From: a virus
Direction: 5' to 3' (one strand)
Length of the DNA: 64,000 nt
Virus record (IMG/VR): IMGVR_UViG_3300037475_000071
Coordinates: 1 to 64,000 of that record
The position numbers and the translations under genes were made by a program. The notes beneath the pieces are model-generated. The model did no database searches, was not told where the DNA came from, and was given only the letters and a program-made list of their open reading frames with translations. Below, in pieces: positions 46,885-55,327 of this stretch; position 1 is the first letter of the stretch, and the number at the start of each line of letters is the position of its first letter.

Positions 46885-48725
46885 GCACAAAGAAAGAGAA
46901 GCTGAAAGCCTTGGAGAACGCCGCCGAAGCACTGGAGAAGACCCACGGAGAAGGTTCAATCATGCGAGTTGGTTCGCGCAAGATTGTCCCCATCGACGTT
47001 ATCCCTACCCAGATATTCGAGCTTGACCACTACGTCATCGGGGCTGGTGGGTTTCCACGGGGGCGCATCGTGGAGGTGTACGGCCCAGAAGCGTGCTTGG
47101 ACGGGGATTCGTTCATACAATACAGTATAAGAACCAAGGAAGGACGCCGCCAGAATCAAAAGGGGGGAACAATACGGCGGCTGTTCCAACGCTTCAATAG
47201 TATTCCCACCAAGGGAAAAGGCTATTACCAGAGAGCTTGCACAAAAGACGCAGTATTTTTCGCTACCTCTATAAATGAAGAAGGCAGGGTCTTTCAGAAC
47301 AGGGTATTGGGTGTATTTTATGCTGGCGACAAGCCTTGTTTTAAGTTAACAACACAATCAGGCAGGGCAATATTAGCGAGTGCAGATCACAAATTCTTTG
47401 TGGGGAACAAATACGTTGAACTAGGGTCGCTGCAAGTGGGAGACACACTATACATACACAACAACACTCGCTTTAAGTGTGGCGACAATACAGAACGCCC
47501 CTATAGAAAAGACTTACTCGTTAAACATCACCCCGTTGCTGGTACCAAAGTAATTGAAGGTAAGTACACTTACCATCGTATAGCTCAGTCCAGAGCCACA
47601 GTTGAAGCAGAAATGAATGGCATGTCCCTAGATGCCTACGTCGCTCTGCTCAATGCAGGAGACATCGAGGGAATACGGGTGCTCTCCCGTGAAGACCATG
47701 TACATCACATTGATGAGAACCCCTCAAATGATGCGTTGTCTAATCTGGTTGTAATTATAGGAGAGGAACATAATAGGTTACACGCTACATTAAATCACAA
47801 CTATTTGCGTTTCACAGCCGTACCCGATTCCGTTGCCTCCGTGGAATATGCGGGCGTTCGGGACACATATGACATCCGTATGGCTGCCCCCTTTAACAAT
47901 TACGTAGCTAACGAATTCATAGTTCACAACTCAGGAAAAACCACCATCGCCCTTCAAGTGGTTGCCAACGTTCAACAGGGCGGAGGCACGGCTGCCTACA
48001 TCGACGCTGAACACGCTCTCGACCTCAACTACGCACAGTCTCTCGGGGTAGAGACCAACGATGTCTTCCTAAGCCAGCCTGATAACGGCGAACAGGCTCT
48101 GGAGATCGCAGACGGTCTCATCGAGACAGGAATGGTAGACATTGTTGTAGTTGACTCCGTTGCTGCGCTGATTCCAGCGGCGGAATTGAATGGAGAAATG
48201 ACCGACCAATTCATGGGACTGCAAGCACGTCTCATGGGTAAAGCCATGCGCAAGCTGGCTGGCAAGGTGCGCAGAACTGGTACCTGTCTCGTGTTCATTA
48301 ACCAGATACGCGAGAAGATTGGCGTTCAATTTGGCTCACCAGAAACGACACCCGGTGGACGTGCACTGAAGTTTGCAGCGTCGTTGCGACTGGATGTACG
48401 CCGTACTGAGCAAGTGAAAGATGGAGAAGCTATTGTCGGAGCTAAGACCAAGTTCAAAGCCGCGAAGAACAAAATAGCTGCACCACTAAGGGAGTGCTCG
48501 GTTGACCTGCTGTATGGAACTGGGTTCGATAAGGCTGGCAGCCTGGTTGCGGCGGGGTTGAAGTACGGCGTAGTAGAGAAGTCAGGCTCTTGGTACAACG
48601 TATTCGGAGACCGTATCGGACAGGGAGCACTCAATGCAGCGCAGACTGTGCGTAGTAGTCCGGAGTTGTTCACCAAGATTGCGGCGGCGATTCTAAAGAT
48701 TAAGGAAGAGGAGACTAAGAAATGA
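46881..48725 (+). CDS. recA: RecA recombinase precursor with intein
   Basis: 614 aa from TTG; 335 aa after splicing. RecA extein: Walker A GPEA-SGKTT (split by the intein), Walker B DIVVVDSVAALIP, L2 loop IREKIGVQFGSPETTPGGRALKF, and a C-terminal domain. It catalyses strand exchange. The intein (47094-47930) starts Cys72 and ends His-Asn before Ser. A CGCAGACTGTGCG copy is at 48640. Confidence 0.95.
   Translation: MSTKKEKLKALENAAEALEKTHGEGSIMRVGSRKIVPIDVIPTQIFELDHYVIGAGGFPRGRIVEVYGPEACLDGDSFIQYSIRTKEGRRQNQKGGTIRRLFQRFNSIPTKGKGYYQRACTKDAVFFATSINEEGRVFQNRVLGVFYAGDKPCFKLTTQSGRAILASADHKFFVGNKYVELGSLQVGDTLYIHNNTRFKCGDNTERPYRKDLLVKHHPVAGTKVIEGKYTYHRIAQSRATVEAEMNGMSLDAYVALLNAGDIEGIRVLSREDHVHHIDENPSNDALSNLVVIIGEEHNRLHATLNHNYLRFTAVPDSVASVEYAGVRDTYDIRMAAPFNNYVANEFIVHNSGKTTIALQVVANVQQGGGTAAYIDAEHALDLNYAQSLGVETNDVFLSQPDNGEQALEIADGLIETGMVDIVVVDSVAALIPAAELNGEMTDQFMGLQARLMGKAMRKLAGKVRRTGTCLVFINQIREKIGVQFGSPETTPGGRALKFAASLRLDVRRTEQVKDGEAIVGAKTKFKAAKNKIAAPLRECSVDLLYGTGFDKAGSLVAAGLKYGVVEKSGSWYNVFGDRIGQGALNAAQTVRSSPELFTKIAAAILKIKEEETKK
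47094..47930 (+). mobile_element. intein with HNH endonuclease in RecA Walker A
   Basis: 279 aa. N-terminal Cys with CLDGDSFI, splicing block B near TTQSGRAILASADHKFF, a central HNH part (REDHVHHIDENPSNDALSNLVV, EEHNRLHA) and C-terminal splicing blocks VRDTYDIRMAAPFNNYVANEFIVHN-like, ending HN, next residue Ser. It sits exactly between Ala and Ser of GPEASGKTT. Insertion in the P-loop guards against deletion. Confidence 0.92.
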
Positions 48726-48916
48726 CCTCACAACAATTTTTGAAGTCTGTTTACGCAGAGTTGCAGGCTGACGGCCATTGCGCAGCAGGGTACGTGGAGC
48801 AAGACAATGGCTTAGATGTTTATTACGAGAAGTACAACTATAAGACGTTTAGTTCTTGTCCATTTGGTAAGGCTATTACCAAAGCGTTCAACAAGCTAAA
48901 CAGGGCTAAAAAGTAA
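48722..48916 (+). CDS. unknown small protein
   Basis: 64 aa: QQFLKSVYAELQADGHCAAGY and KAITKAFNKLNRAKK. ATGA overlap with recA and a one-base overlap with dut. Confidence 0.55.
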   Translation: MTSQQFLKSVYAELQADGHCAAGYVEQDNGLDVYYEKYNYKTFSSCPFGKAITKAFNKLNRAKK

Positions 48917-49365
48917 TGCCCTTATTCGTTAAGAAGCTAGACCCGCGAGCAACGGTGCCCACCTGCGCTCATCCCGGCGAAGACCTTGCGTATGACCTCT
49001 ATGCGTTGGAGGACATTAGGATTGGCGGCCCAGCCACTAAGGTGCGAACCGGAATCGCCATGCAGCATGACCGTCAGTACGAATGCCTCACGCGCTTAGG
49101 GTTCCTGTTAAGAGACCGCTCTTCCATGGCGGCCAAGGGAGTGTTTGTTACAGGCGGAGTTATAGACGCAGGATACACTGGGGAAATAATAGTGTTGATG
49201 TCAACTATCTTAACTTCATACCAAATAAAGGCCGGAGATAAGATAGTACAAGCAGTTCCCTTCCCCGTTTTAACCGCCGAAATTGGCCCTATCACGTTGG
49301 TGGAAGGCGGCCAAGAGCTTATAGGCACCCGCGGCGACAAAGGCTTTGGTAGTTCCGGTAGATAA
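48916..49365 (+). CDS. dut: dUTPase
   Basis: 149 aa trimer-type dUTPase. Motifs 1-5 are visible: GEDLAYDLYA, RDRSSMAAKG, GVIDAGYTGEI, GDKIVQAV and RGDKGFGSSGR. It hydrolyses dUTP, keeping uracil out of phage DNA and feeding dTMP. Part of the nucleotide set with nrdJ, dCMP deaminase and dNMP kinase. Confidence 0.95.
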   Translation: MPLFVKKLDPRATVPTCAHPGEDLAYDLYALEDIRIGGPATKVRTGIAMQHDRQYECLTRLGFLLRDRSSMAAKGVFVTGGVIDAGYTGEIIVLMSTILTSYQIKAGDKIVQAVPFPVLTAEIGPITLVEGGQELIGTRGDKGFGSSGR

Positions 49366-49406
49366 CCCTTAACAATTTAATACAGATTAGGAAAACTCAT
49401 AAAGCA

Positions 49407-51077
49407 ATGGGTCAGGACGTAGTTACGCAATCATCGCAAGAAATGTCGGTATTCGCCCAAACAATCTTAGCTCAGAAGTACGCACATGATTTGAAAGATG
49501 GAGGTAAAGAGACGTGGCACGATGTAGCCACGAGAGTGGGGCGCACGGTGTTGCGTTCAGTGAACGCGCCGAAGTCTCTCATCGACCAAGCCGTTGAATT
49601 CATAGCTCTGCGTAAGTTCATTCCCGGTGGTCGCTACTTGTATGCAACTGGTCGCCCGTTCCACCAAGTTCAGAACTGTCTGCTCCTCAAAGCAGAGGAC
49701 AGCCGCGAGGGTTGGTCTGAACTGATGCAAAAAATAACAATGGCTTTGATGACTGGGGCTGGTATCGGAGTGGACTACTCTGACATTCGCGCCGAGGGTA
49801 AAGCCATCCGTAAGACAGGAGGAGTAGCTACTGGGCCGATCGCCCTGGCTTGCATGATTAACGAGGCGGGTAGGGGAATCATGCAAGGAGGCTCACGTCG
49901 CTCAGCAATATGGGCCGGGTTGTCTTGGAGCCACCCCGACGTAATGAAGTTTATTGCCATCAAGAACTGGATTCCGGAAGTCCGCTCATTAAAAGAACGT
50001 GACTTCAATTTCCCTGCAACTCTGGACGGCACCAACATCAGCGTCCAGTTGAACGACGAGTTCTTCCGCGCCTACAACAATGAGAAGCATTCGCTACACG
50101 GCCATGCACACGCAGTTTACTGGGCTGTAGTCGGGCAGATGCTTAAGACCGCAGAGCCGGGCTTCAGTATTGACACTGGTGAAAACTCGAAAGAGACCCT
50201 ACGCAATGCCTGTACCGAAGTGACCAGCGCAGATGATAGCGACATTTGCAATCTCGGCTCCATCAACATGGCGCGGGTCACTAGCCTCGAAGAAATGAAA
50301 GCACTGGTAGAAGTTGCCACAGCATTTCTTTTAGCTGGCACCGTGTATAGCGACGTTCCCTACGCCAAGGTGGACATGGTTCGCACGAAGAACCGCCGTC
50401 TCGGGCTGGGTTTAATGGGTGTGCACGAGTGGCTGCTGCTCAACGGCAAACGCTACGGAGCGGATGCTGACCTCGATAAATACCTTGAGATATACGCCAC
50501 TAGCACCGACGTTGCAGCGCAGTACGCAAACAAGTGGGACTTGTCTAAGCCAGTGAAAACAAGGGCGATAGCTCCTACAGGAACCATCGGAATTTTAGCA
50601 GAAACTTCAACCGGCCTTGAGCCCCTGTTCTGCGCGGCGTTCAAACGTCGGTATGCCAAGGGCAGCGTATGGAATTACCAATACGTATTAGACCCTACTG
50701 CTAAACGCTTAATTGAAGAGCAAGGCGTAGCTCCCGAGAGTATCGAAGATGCCTACGTTCTGGCGGAAGATGTGGAACGCAGGGTAGCGTTTCAGGCTCA
50801 CGTTCAGAAGTACGTAGACCATGCTATCTCCTCCACCATAAACCTGCCGCAATGGGGCAGCGAGCTAAACAATAGCGACACCGTGCAGAAGTTCGGAAAG
50901 ATGCTTATCAAATATCTTCCACAGCTTCGCGGGATTACTACCTATCCTGATGGAGCCAGAAACGGGCAGCCACTAACTCCCGTCAAATGGGCCACCGCAA
51001 TTAAGCACGTTGGGCAGACATTTATTGAATCTACTGACGTGTGCGACTTGACCCGTGGGGGAAGTTGTGGCTCTTGA
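49407..51077 (+). CDS. nrdJ: class II (B12-dependent) ribonucleotide reductase
   Basis: 556 aa, a compact phage form. Reaction: ribonucleotides to deoxyribonucleotides. The radical Cys is in NACTE (about 266-270), the redox pair in VQNCLLL and DICNLGSINMAR, with APTGTIGILAETSTGLEPLF. The end VCDLTRGGSCGS carries the C-terminal redox Cys pair. No NrdB radical subunit is nearby, so adenosylcobalamin use is likely. Its 3' end overlaps a frameshifted HNH gene by 23 bases. Confidence 0.93.
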   Translation: MGQDVVTQSSQEMSVFAQTILAQKYAHDLKDGGKETWHDVATRVGRTVLRSVNAPKSLIDQAVEFIALRKFIPGGRYLYATGRPFHQVQNCLLLKAEDSREGWSELMQKITMALMTGAGIGVDYSDIRAEGKAIRKTGGVATGPIALACMINEAGRGIMQGGSRRSAIWAGLSWSHPDVMKFIAIKNWIPEVRSLKERDFNFPATLDGTNISVQLNDEFFRAYNNEKHSLHGHAHAVYWAVVGQMLKTAEPGFSIDTGENSKETLRNACTEVTSADDSDICNLGSINMARVTSLEEMKALVEVATAFLLAGTVYSDVPYAKVDMVRTKNRRLGLGLMGVHEWLLLNGKRYGADADLDKYLEIYATSTDVAAQYANKWDLSKPVKTRAIAPTGTIGILAETSTGLEPLFCAAFKRRYAKGSVWNYQYVLDPTAKRLIEEQGVAPESIEDAYVLAEDVERRVAFQAHVQKYVDHAISSTINLPQWGSELNNSDTVQKFGKMLIKYLPQLRGITTYPDGARNGQPLTPVKWATAIKHVGQTFIESTDVCDLTRGGSCGS

Positions 51078-51617
51078 GGAGAGTAATGCTATCAGGGTTG
51101 AATTAAGACAACGCGGCACACAGAAAGGGGGAAAATATAAGAGGAGAGAATCTTTTTATGTCTATCTCTGCTCTGCGTGTGGCAAAGAGATTGCTTTCAC
51201 ATACAGCGAACTGCGTCGTGTATCAGGCAGGTGCAAAACATGCTCGAATAAGGAAACTGGAAAGAAAACATCAATTAGGGAGCGCCTTGAACCATACAAG
51301 GCGCTCTTCAATAAGTTTATGTATGACCGCGCAAGAGATAATCACGATGTCGATTTAACGTTTTTAGACTTTTTAGAGTTCACCGCGATAAGGTATGTCA
51401 TTATTGTGGCAATACCGTTACTTGGGCGACTCACAATCTTCAGAAAAATGGTTACCGCTATAATCTCGATCGCAAAGACAACGATGTTGGCTACCTAAAA
51501 TACAACGTTGTTGTCTGCTGTTGGCGTTGCAACGAAACAAAAGCTGACCGATTTACGTACGAGCAGTTCGTTCAGATAGGAGCCGTCATTCGTTCGTGGT
51601 CGTTAAATACCAGTTGA
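51055..51617 (+). pseudogene. frameshifted HNH homing endonuclease after nrdJ
   Basis: The first frame (to about 51390) has CSACGKEIAFTYSEL...CKTCSN and DLTFLDFLEFT. The HNH core continues in another frame: DKVCHYCGNTVTW, GYRYNLDRKDNDVGYL, VVVCCWRCNETKADRF, ending at 51617. One frame change near 51385 splits it, so it is likely dead. It overlaps the nrdJ end. Confidence 0.8.
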
Positions 51618-51643
51618 CATCACACATGTCCTTGGTGTATCTT
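51614..51643 (+). promoter_or_regulatory. promoter of ACACA/TGTG family
   Basis: TTGACA (51614-51619), 18-base spacer TCACACATGTCCTTGGTG, TATCTT (51638-51643). It starts at the HNH stop codon and opens the next operon. Confidence 0.65.
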
Positions 51644-51654
51644 CACTGAAGTGG

Positions 51655-51724
51655 GGCCACAGTAGTCATATTCATTTCCCTGCTACGCAGTAGGAAATAA
51701 CACAAGCGACGTAATCCTGTGGCC
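51655..51724 (+). other. structured 5' leader
   Basis: GGCCACAG (51655-51662) pairs with CTGTGGCC (51717-51724), enclosing ATTTCC-CTGC-TAC-GCAG-TA-GGAAAT (51674-51698). A two-level stem just after the promoter and before TGAAGGAG of the 52-aa gene. It may control translation or RNA stability. Confidence 0.5.
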
Positions 51725-51755
51725 ATCCCGCTTCCCACCTTGAAGGAGACCTTAT

Positions 51756-51914
51756 TTGTCAGCGAGTGAACACTACAACCGAGTCAACGAACTACTCAAA
51801 GAAATCTTCACGGACAAGAAAGAAGATTCAGGCCAGCCGGGGCCACACTACGTCCCCAACTCAGTAGTCGTCGTTCCACCCAGCCCACGGCCATCTCAGG
51901 GCGAGAAATACTAG
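51756..51914 (+). CDS. unknown small protein
   Basis: 52 aa from TTG with AAGGAG upstream. A helix YNRVNELLKEIFTDKKED, then a Pro-rich tail VVVVPPSPRPSQGEKY. First gene after the leader. Confidence 0.5.
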   Translation: MSASEHYNRVNELLKEIFTDKKEDSGQPGPHYVPNSVVVVPPSPRPSQGEKY

Positions 51915-51932
51915 AAAGGCTCAGACAACCAC

Positions 51933-52343
51933 ATGGATTTGTTAGTACAGAGAAAGATATTTTCAGACAACAGCACCATCGGCGACCTGCTCATCAATGG
52001 CGAGAAATTCTGCAACACGCTGGAGCCGCGCAAAGACCAGTCCAAAGGCAAACCATACCTCACGCCTGCGGGAACCTACGAAGTCAAAATCTTCTTCTCA
52101 CCAAAGTTTAATCGCAAGATGCCGCACGTCATGGATGTGCCGGGGTTTGACGCCATAGAAATTCATAATGGTTCGCTACCGGCAAATACTCACGGATGCA
52201 CGATGGTAGGAGTTTATCACCCAGGTACTCCCGACTTCATTAACCACAGCGTGGACACCTTCGACAAGTTCTACGACCTGTTGGTTAAGGAAGAGTCCGG
52301 CAACAAGAATACATTCATCACCTACGTGGAGGTGACGGCGTGA
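51933..52343 (+). CDS. DUF5675-family protein
   Basis: 136 aa. NTLEPRKDQ, TPAGTYEVKIFFSPKFNRKMPHV, DVPGFDAIEIHNGSLPANTHGCTMVG is the DUF5675 signature, with His and Cys in a NxxxxTxGC motif like L,D-transpeptidases. Possibly acts on peptidoglycan, but the family is uncharacterised to my knowledge. GTGA overlap follows. Confidence 0.8.
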   Translation: MDLLVQRKIFSDNSTIGDLLINGEKFCNTLEPRKDQSKGKPYLTPAGTYEVKIFFSPKFNRKMPHVMDVPGFDAIEIHNGSLPANTHGCTMVGVYHPGTPDFINHSVDTFDKFYDLLVKEESGNKNTFITYVEVTA

Positions 52344-52564
52344 TAGATGATTACGCTAACGAGTACCGTCAGGACTATTGCCGAGTCATGGTATGGAGCA
52401 ATGAACCGATACCTGACGATGAAATGAAGAAACTTCAATATGCTCTGGGAGAAACCTTAAAGCAATTCCCTTGGGCTAACTTCGGTATAGAAGGATCATC
52501 CTCCACGGCTGTAAAGACTACCAAACCCGCAATGCATTGGGCTACAGCAAAGGACGACCAATGA
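52340..52564 (+). CDS. unknown small protein
   Basis: 74 aa from GTG. YCRVMVWSNEPIPDDEMKKLQYALGETL. Coupled by overlaps on both sides. Confidence 0.55.
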   Translation: MIDDYANEYRQDYCRVMVWSNEPIPDDEMKKLQYALGETLKQFPWANFGIEGSSSTAVKTTKPAMHWATAKDDQ

Positions 52565-52803
52565 GACTCCGCACAATAGACCCAGAAGCAGAACGCGAAC
52601 GCCGTCGCCTACTGGCCATCAACAAGGGAGACGAGGTTACCTACGAAGGCGTCACCTACATCGTCACCCAGGTCGGCAGCAAGTGGGTGCACATGTACCG
52701 CAAGGTTGACCCACAGCGGCGGGACTCGGTGGCCTTCAAGTCAACGTTGAGCAAGGCCATCCCTATGCCGGTTCAGGAAGCATTGCCGGGACTGCCTAAA
52801 TAG
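52561..52803 (+). CDS. unknown small beta protein
   Basis: 80 aa. An Arg/Glu-rich helix then KGDEVTYEGVTYIVTQVGSKWVHMYR, an SH3-like strand set. Start MRLRTIDP overlaps the previous stop. Confidence 0.55.
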   Translation: MRLRTIDPEAERERRRLLAINKGDEVTYEGVTYIVTQVGSKWVHMYRKVDPQRRDSVAFKSTLSKAIPMPVQEALPGLPK

Positions 52804-52805
52804 CT

Positions 52806-53162
52806 ATGGAATACGAAGATTTTCCTAGGAGTAACAAAGCACTTCTTTCAGAAACATCCACGCGAGAGCAGTTTCTAATTGAGTTGCTAGACCTACTGAA
52901 AGAGCACCACCAAGTCGCGCTAGCTTCTCTGAAGTACAAAGAGGGACTAGCAATGACTGAAGTGGAGATCAAATTGAGGCACGCCATTGACATTCTCAAT
53001 AACGTTTATGACAAGTATGGCGTTGAGGCTTCTGGATCGTTTGGATTTTATCGTGATGAGGTGGATGCCTCACACAGGTACCGTACTAGCGATATGGATA
53101 GGGAGCGTATTGCTGGGGATACTGACAAGCCATCTGTGGACGATGCTACGGGGCAATCGTGA
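52806..53162 (+). CDS. unknown helical protein
   Basis: 118 aa. REQFLIELLDLLKEHHQVALASLKYKEG, LRHAIDILNNVYDKYG, then an acidic tail. Coupled to the deaminase by GTGA. Confidence 0.6.
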   Translation: MEYEDFPRSNKALLSETSTREQFLIELLDLLKEHHQVALASLKYKEGLAMTEVEIKLRHAIDILNNVYDKYGVEASGSFGFYRDEVDASHRYRTSDMDRERIAGDTDKPSVDDATGQS

Positions 53163-53605
53163 GTGAACTGTGGGATAGGCGGTTTTTAGCTATGGCCAAG
53201 CTTGTGTCCACGTTCAGCAAAGACCCCTCGACGCAAACAGGGGCAGTCATTGTTCGCCCCGACAAATCCGTGGCGTCTGTTGGGTACAACGGGTTCCCTC
53301 GTGGTATGTCTGATTATCCAGAGTTGCTAGAAAACCGTGAGGAAAAGTATTCACGCATCGTGCACTGCGAAATCAACGCATTGATACACGCGAACGAACG
53401 TGTCGTAGGACACACCCTATATACGGTTCCTTTTCTCTCATGCGAGCGGTGCTGTGTTCAGATGCTTCAAGCTGGTATTGCCAGATTCGTAGCTCCCAAG
53501 GCAACACCAGAGCAGTTAACTAGGTGGGGAGCTGCCTTCGATAGGACAAAACGCTACTGCCAAGAAGTCGGCGTACCCGTAGAGGAGATTGATGCAAACC
53601 TATAA
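53159..53605 (+). CDS. dCMP deaminase
   Basis: 148 aa from GTG. Zinc site HCEINAL (HxE) and CERCCVQM (CxxC). Substrate loops DPSTQTGAVIV and GYNGFPRG. Converts dCMP to dUMP, the feedstock for dTMP, and pairs with dUTPase. No thymidylate synthase is in the window. Confidence 0.9.
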   Translation: MSELWDRRFLAMAKLVSTFSKDPSTQTGAVIVRPDKSVASVGYNGFPRGMSDYPELLENREEKYSRIVHCEINALIHANERVVGHTLYTVPFLSCERCCVQMLQAGIARFVAPKATPEQLTRWGAAFDRTKRYCQEVGVPVEEIDANL

Positions 53606-53819
53606 CCCCGCAACAAAGTGCCCCAAGTGCGGCCACGACAAAGTTGAAACGTCATACCGCGACACACTTGACCTCTTACGGCGTACTTGTGAGAGGTGCA
53701 GCTACAACTGGCAGGAGTTGCCGCTGGACAGCGTAGGGCAGGTACTGCCTATCAGTCCGGTGCCGGTAATTGCCCTGAACGACCCTGTTACGGACAAAAA
53801 TAATGACCTGCCGTTCTAA
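53592..53819 (+). CDS. zinc-ribbon small protein
   Basis: 75 aa. Start at MQTYNPATK. CPKCGHDKVETSYRD and CERCSYNWQELPLD: a ribbon like the Lar/restriction-alleviation type phage zinc proteins, but the match is loose. Overlaps the deaminase end. Confidence 0.6.
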   Translation: MQTYNPATKCPKCGHDKVETSYRDTLDLLRRTCERCSYNWQELPLDSVGQVLPISPVPVIALNDPVTDKNNDLPF

Positions 53820-54204
53820 AAACAAATGGTTCATTCAGGAATGGGGAACGCTTCCCAACGAGACCTTGGTTATCGTCGGCATGACGCAGAAGCAAATCGT
53901 TGCGCGGATGAAGCGCAGCAAGTTCCACAAGGATGTAGTAGATGCGTTCAAGCGTAGTGAACCACTGGAAGACGCCAGCGCATGGGTGTGGTTGAGGCAG
54001 GGCAGAACTGTGTTGTGGTTTCCAGACTGGAAGGACGATTGGAGTCACTACAACACCCTGCTCCACGAGACCAACCATCTGGTCTACCACATCATCCGCG
54101 ACAAGGGCATGACGGACGAGATAGAAGCGCAGGCATACCAGCACGAGTACCTGTTCGACAACATCCGGCGCAGACTGTGCGCCAAACCAAAGAGGAAAAA
54201 GTAA
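53803..54204 (+). CDS. putative zinc metalloprotease
   Basis: 133 aa. LLHETNHLVYHIIRDKG with a downstream Glu in DEIEAQAYQHEYL fits a HExxH gluzincin-like site (HETNH). WFPDWKDDWSHYNTL precedes it. Such proteins are seen in other phages, with unknown target. An exact CGCAGACTGTGCG copy is at 54169. Confidence 0.65.
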   Translation: MTCRSKNKWFIQEWGTLPNETLVIVGMTQKQIVARMKRSKFHKDVVDAFKRSEPLEDASAWVWLRQGRTVLWFPDWKDDWSHYNTLLHETNHLVYHIIRDKGMTDEIEAQAYQHEYLFDNIRRRLCAKPKRKK

Positions 54205-54707
54205 TGGTCACAGTAATCTTCAGCACTGAGAAAGATTTAGTCAGCGGCACCATCCGCGCTTTTACTTGGTCGTCAGTGTCGCACGTCGATATTCGCCTTC
54301 CGGCCGGATTGAAGTACGGCAATGGCCGCGTCACCGAGAATGGAGACCTCGTTGGAGCGCGGTTCGCCCAAGACAAAGGGCTCAACAAGGGCGTCAGCGT
54401 CCGGCCTTGGAACTACCACAAGACCTCGAAGGAAATCTGGACGGTTAGCGACACCACGCCAGAGACCGACGCCAAGATTTACGAAGCGGCTCTGTCGCAG
54501 GTGGGGAAGCCATACGACTTGAGCGGCATTGCAAACTTCGCTTTACACCGCGATTGGCGCGAGGAAGATAGCTTTTTTTGCAGCGAGCTGGTTGCGTGGG
54601 CGTTTGAACAGGCTGGAGCACCTCTGCTTAACGGCAACTGCAATCGCATTACACCGGGAATGCTGCTGATGTCTCCCCTCTTAAAGGTAGTCGCAGAAAA
54701 GCGGTAG
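54204..54707 (+). CDS. NlpC/P60-like (permuted papain-fold) hydrolase
   Basis: 167 aa from MVTVIFSTEKDL (TAATG). IRAFTWSSVSHVDIRLP supplies the His part and SFFCSELVAWAFEQAG the catalytic Cys, the permuted YiiX/YaeF arrangement. SQVGKPYDLSGIANF is also typical. It may cleave peptidoglycan or amide bonds, hence lysis or entry; untested. The metalloprotease is just upstream. Confidence 0.7.
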   Translation: MVTVIFSTEKDLVSGTIRAFTWSSVSHVDIRLPAGLKYGNGRVTENGDLVGARFAQDKGLNKGVSVRPWNYHKTSKEIWTVSDTTPETDAKIYEAALSQVGKPYDLSGIANFALHRDWREEDSFFCSELVAWAFEQAGAPLLNGNCNRITPGMLLMSPLLKVVAEKR

Positions 54708-54713
54708 AACTCA

Positions 54714-55301
54714 ATGACAAAACAGTGCTCCATGTGCAGAGAGGTGAAACCTGTCTCTGAGTTTAATAAAACCAATTCCAAGCACCCTAGCCATAGGTAT
54801 TGTCGTTACTGTAGAGAATGTCAGAAATTCGCCTACTCTGAATGGGTAGCCAAGAACAAAGAAAGAAAACTCAAAGCCGTTAAAGAGTATCAAAGAGCCA
54901 ATGTATCTTGGATAGCCATCCAGGACAAACGCCGATACGACAACGGGGGAAAGGAAAGACAACAAGCACATATCAGTGCAAACAGAGACCAATACAACAG
55001 TTACAACAACGCGGCCAGAGCACGCAAGAAAAATGCTGAAGGAGCCTATACCGCCGAAGATGTTCAACGTATGCTGCTCGCCCAATCAGGTCTCTGTAAC
55101 GGCTGCGGAAAACCCATGATGCCCTACTGCGTAGACCACATAATCCCTCTCAACGACCACGGCACCAACTGGCCGGACAATCTCCAGTTGCTGTGCCGGA
55201 GTTGCAACTGCAAGAAGAGCGACTTGGACTGGGAAGAATTCCTCTCACGATTGTCAGCGGAAAAAATTTTGCTTGACGCTACACATGAGTTGTGTGTATA
55301 G
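54714..55301 (+). CDS. HNH homing endonuclease
   Basis: 195 aa. N-terminal CSMCREVKPVSEFNKTN with CRYCREC, then the HNH domain LCNGCGKPMMPYCVDHIIPLNDHG and LQLLCRSCNCKKSDLD. Free-standing. The last codons overlap the promoter of the next gene (55273). Confidence 0.88.
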   Translation: MTKQCSMCREVKPVSEFNKTNSKHPSHRYCRYCRECQKFAYSEWVAKNKERKLKAVKEYQRANVSWIAIQDKRRYDNGGKERQQAHISANRDQYNSYNNAARARKKNAEGAYTAEDVQRMLLAQSGLCNGCGKPMMPYCVDHIIPLNDHGTNWPDNLQLLCRSCNCKKSDLDWEEFLSRLSAEKILLDATHELCV

Positions 55302-55302
55302 T
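55273..55302 (+). promoter_or_regulatory. promoter of ACACA/TGTG family (best dyad)
   Basis: TTGACG (55273-55278), 18-base spacer CTACACATGAGTTGTGTG, TATAGT (55297-55302). It lies inside the 3' end of the HNH gene. Confidence 0.7.
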
Positions 55303-55327
55303 CACATCATCAGGTCAGGAGGTTTGT

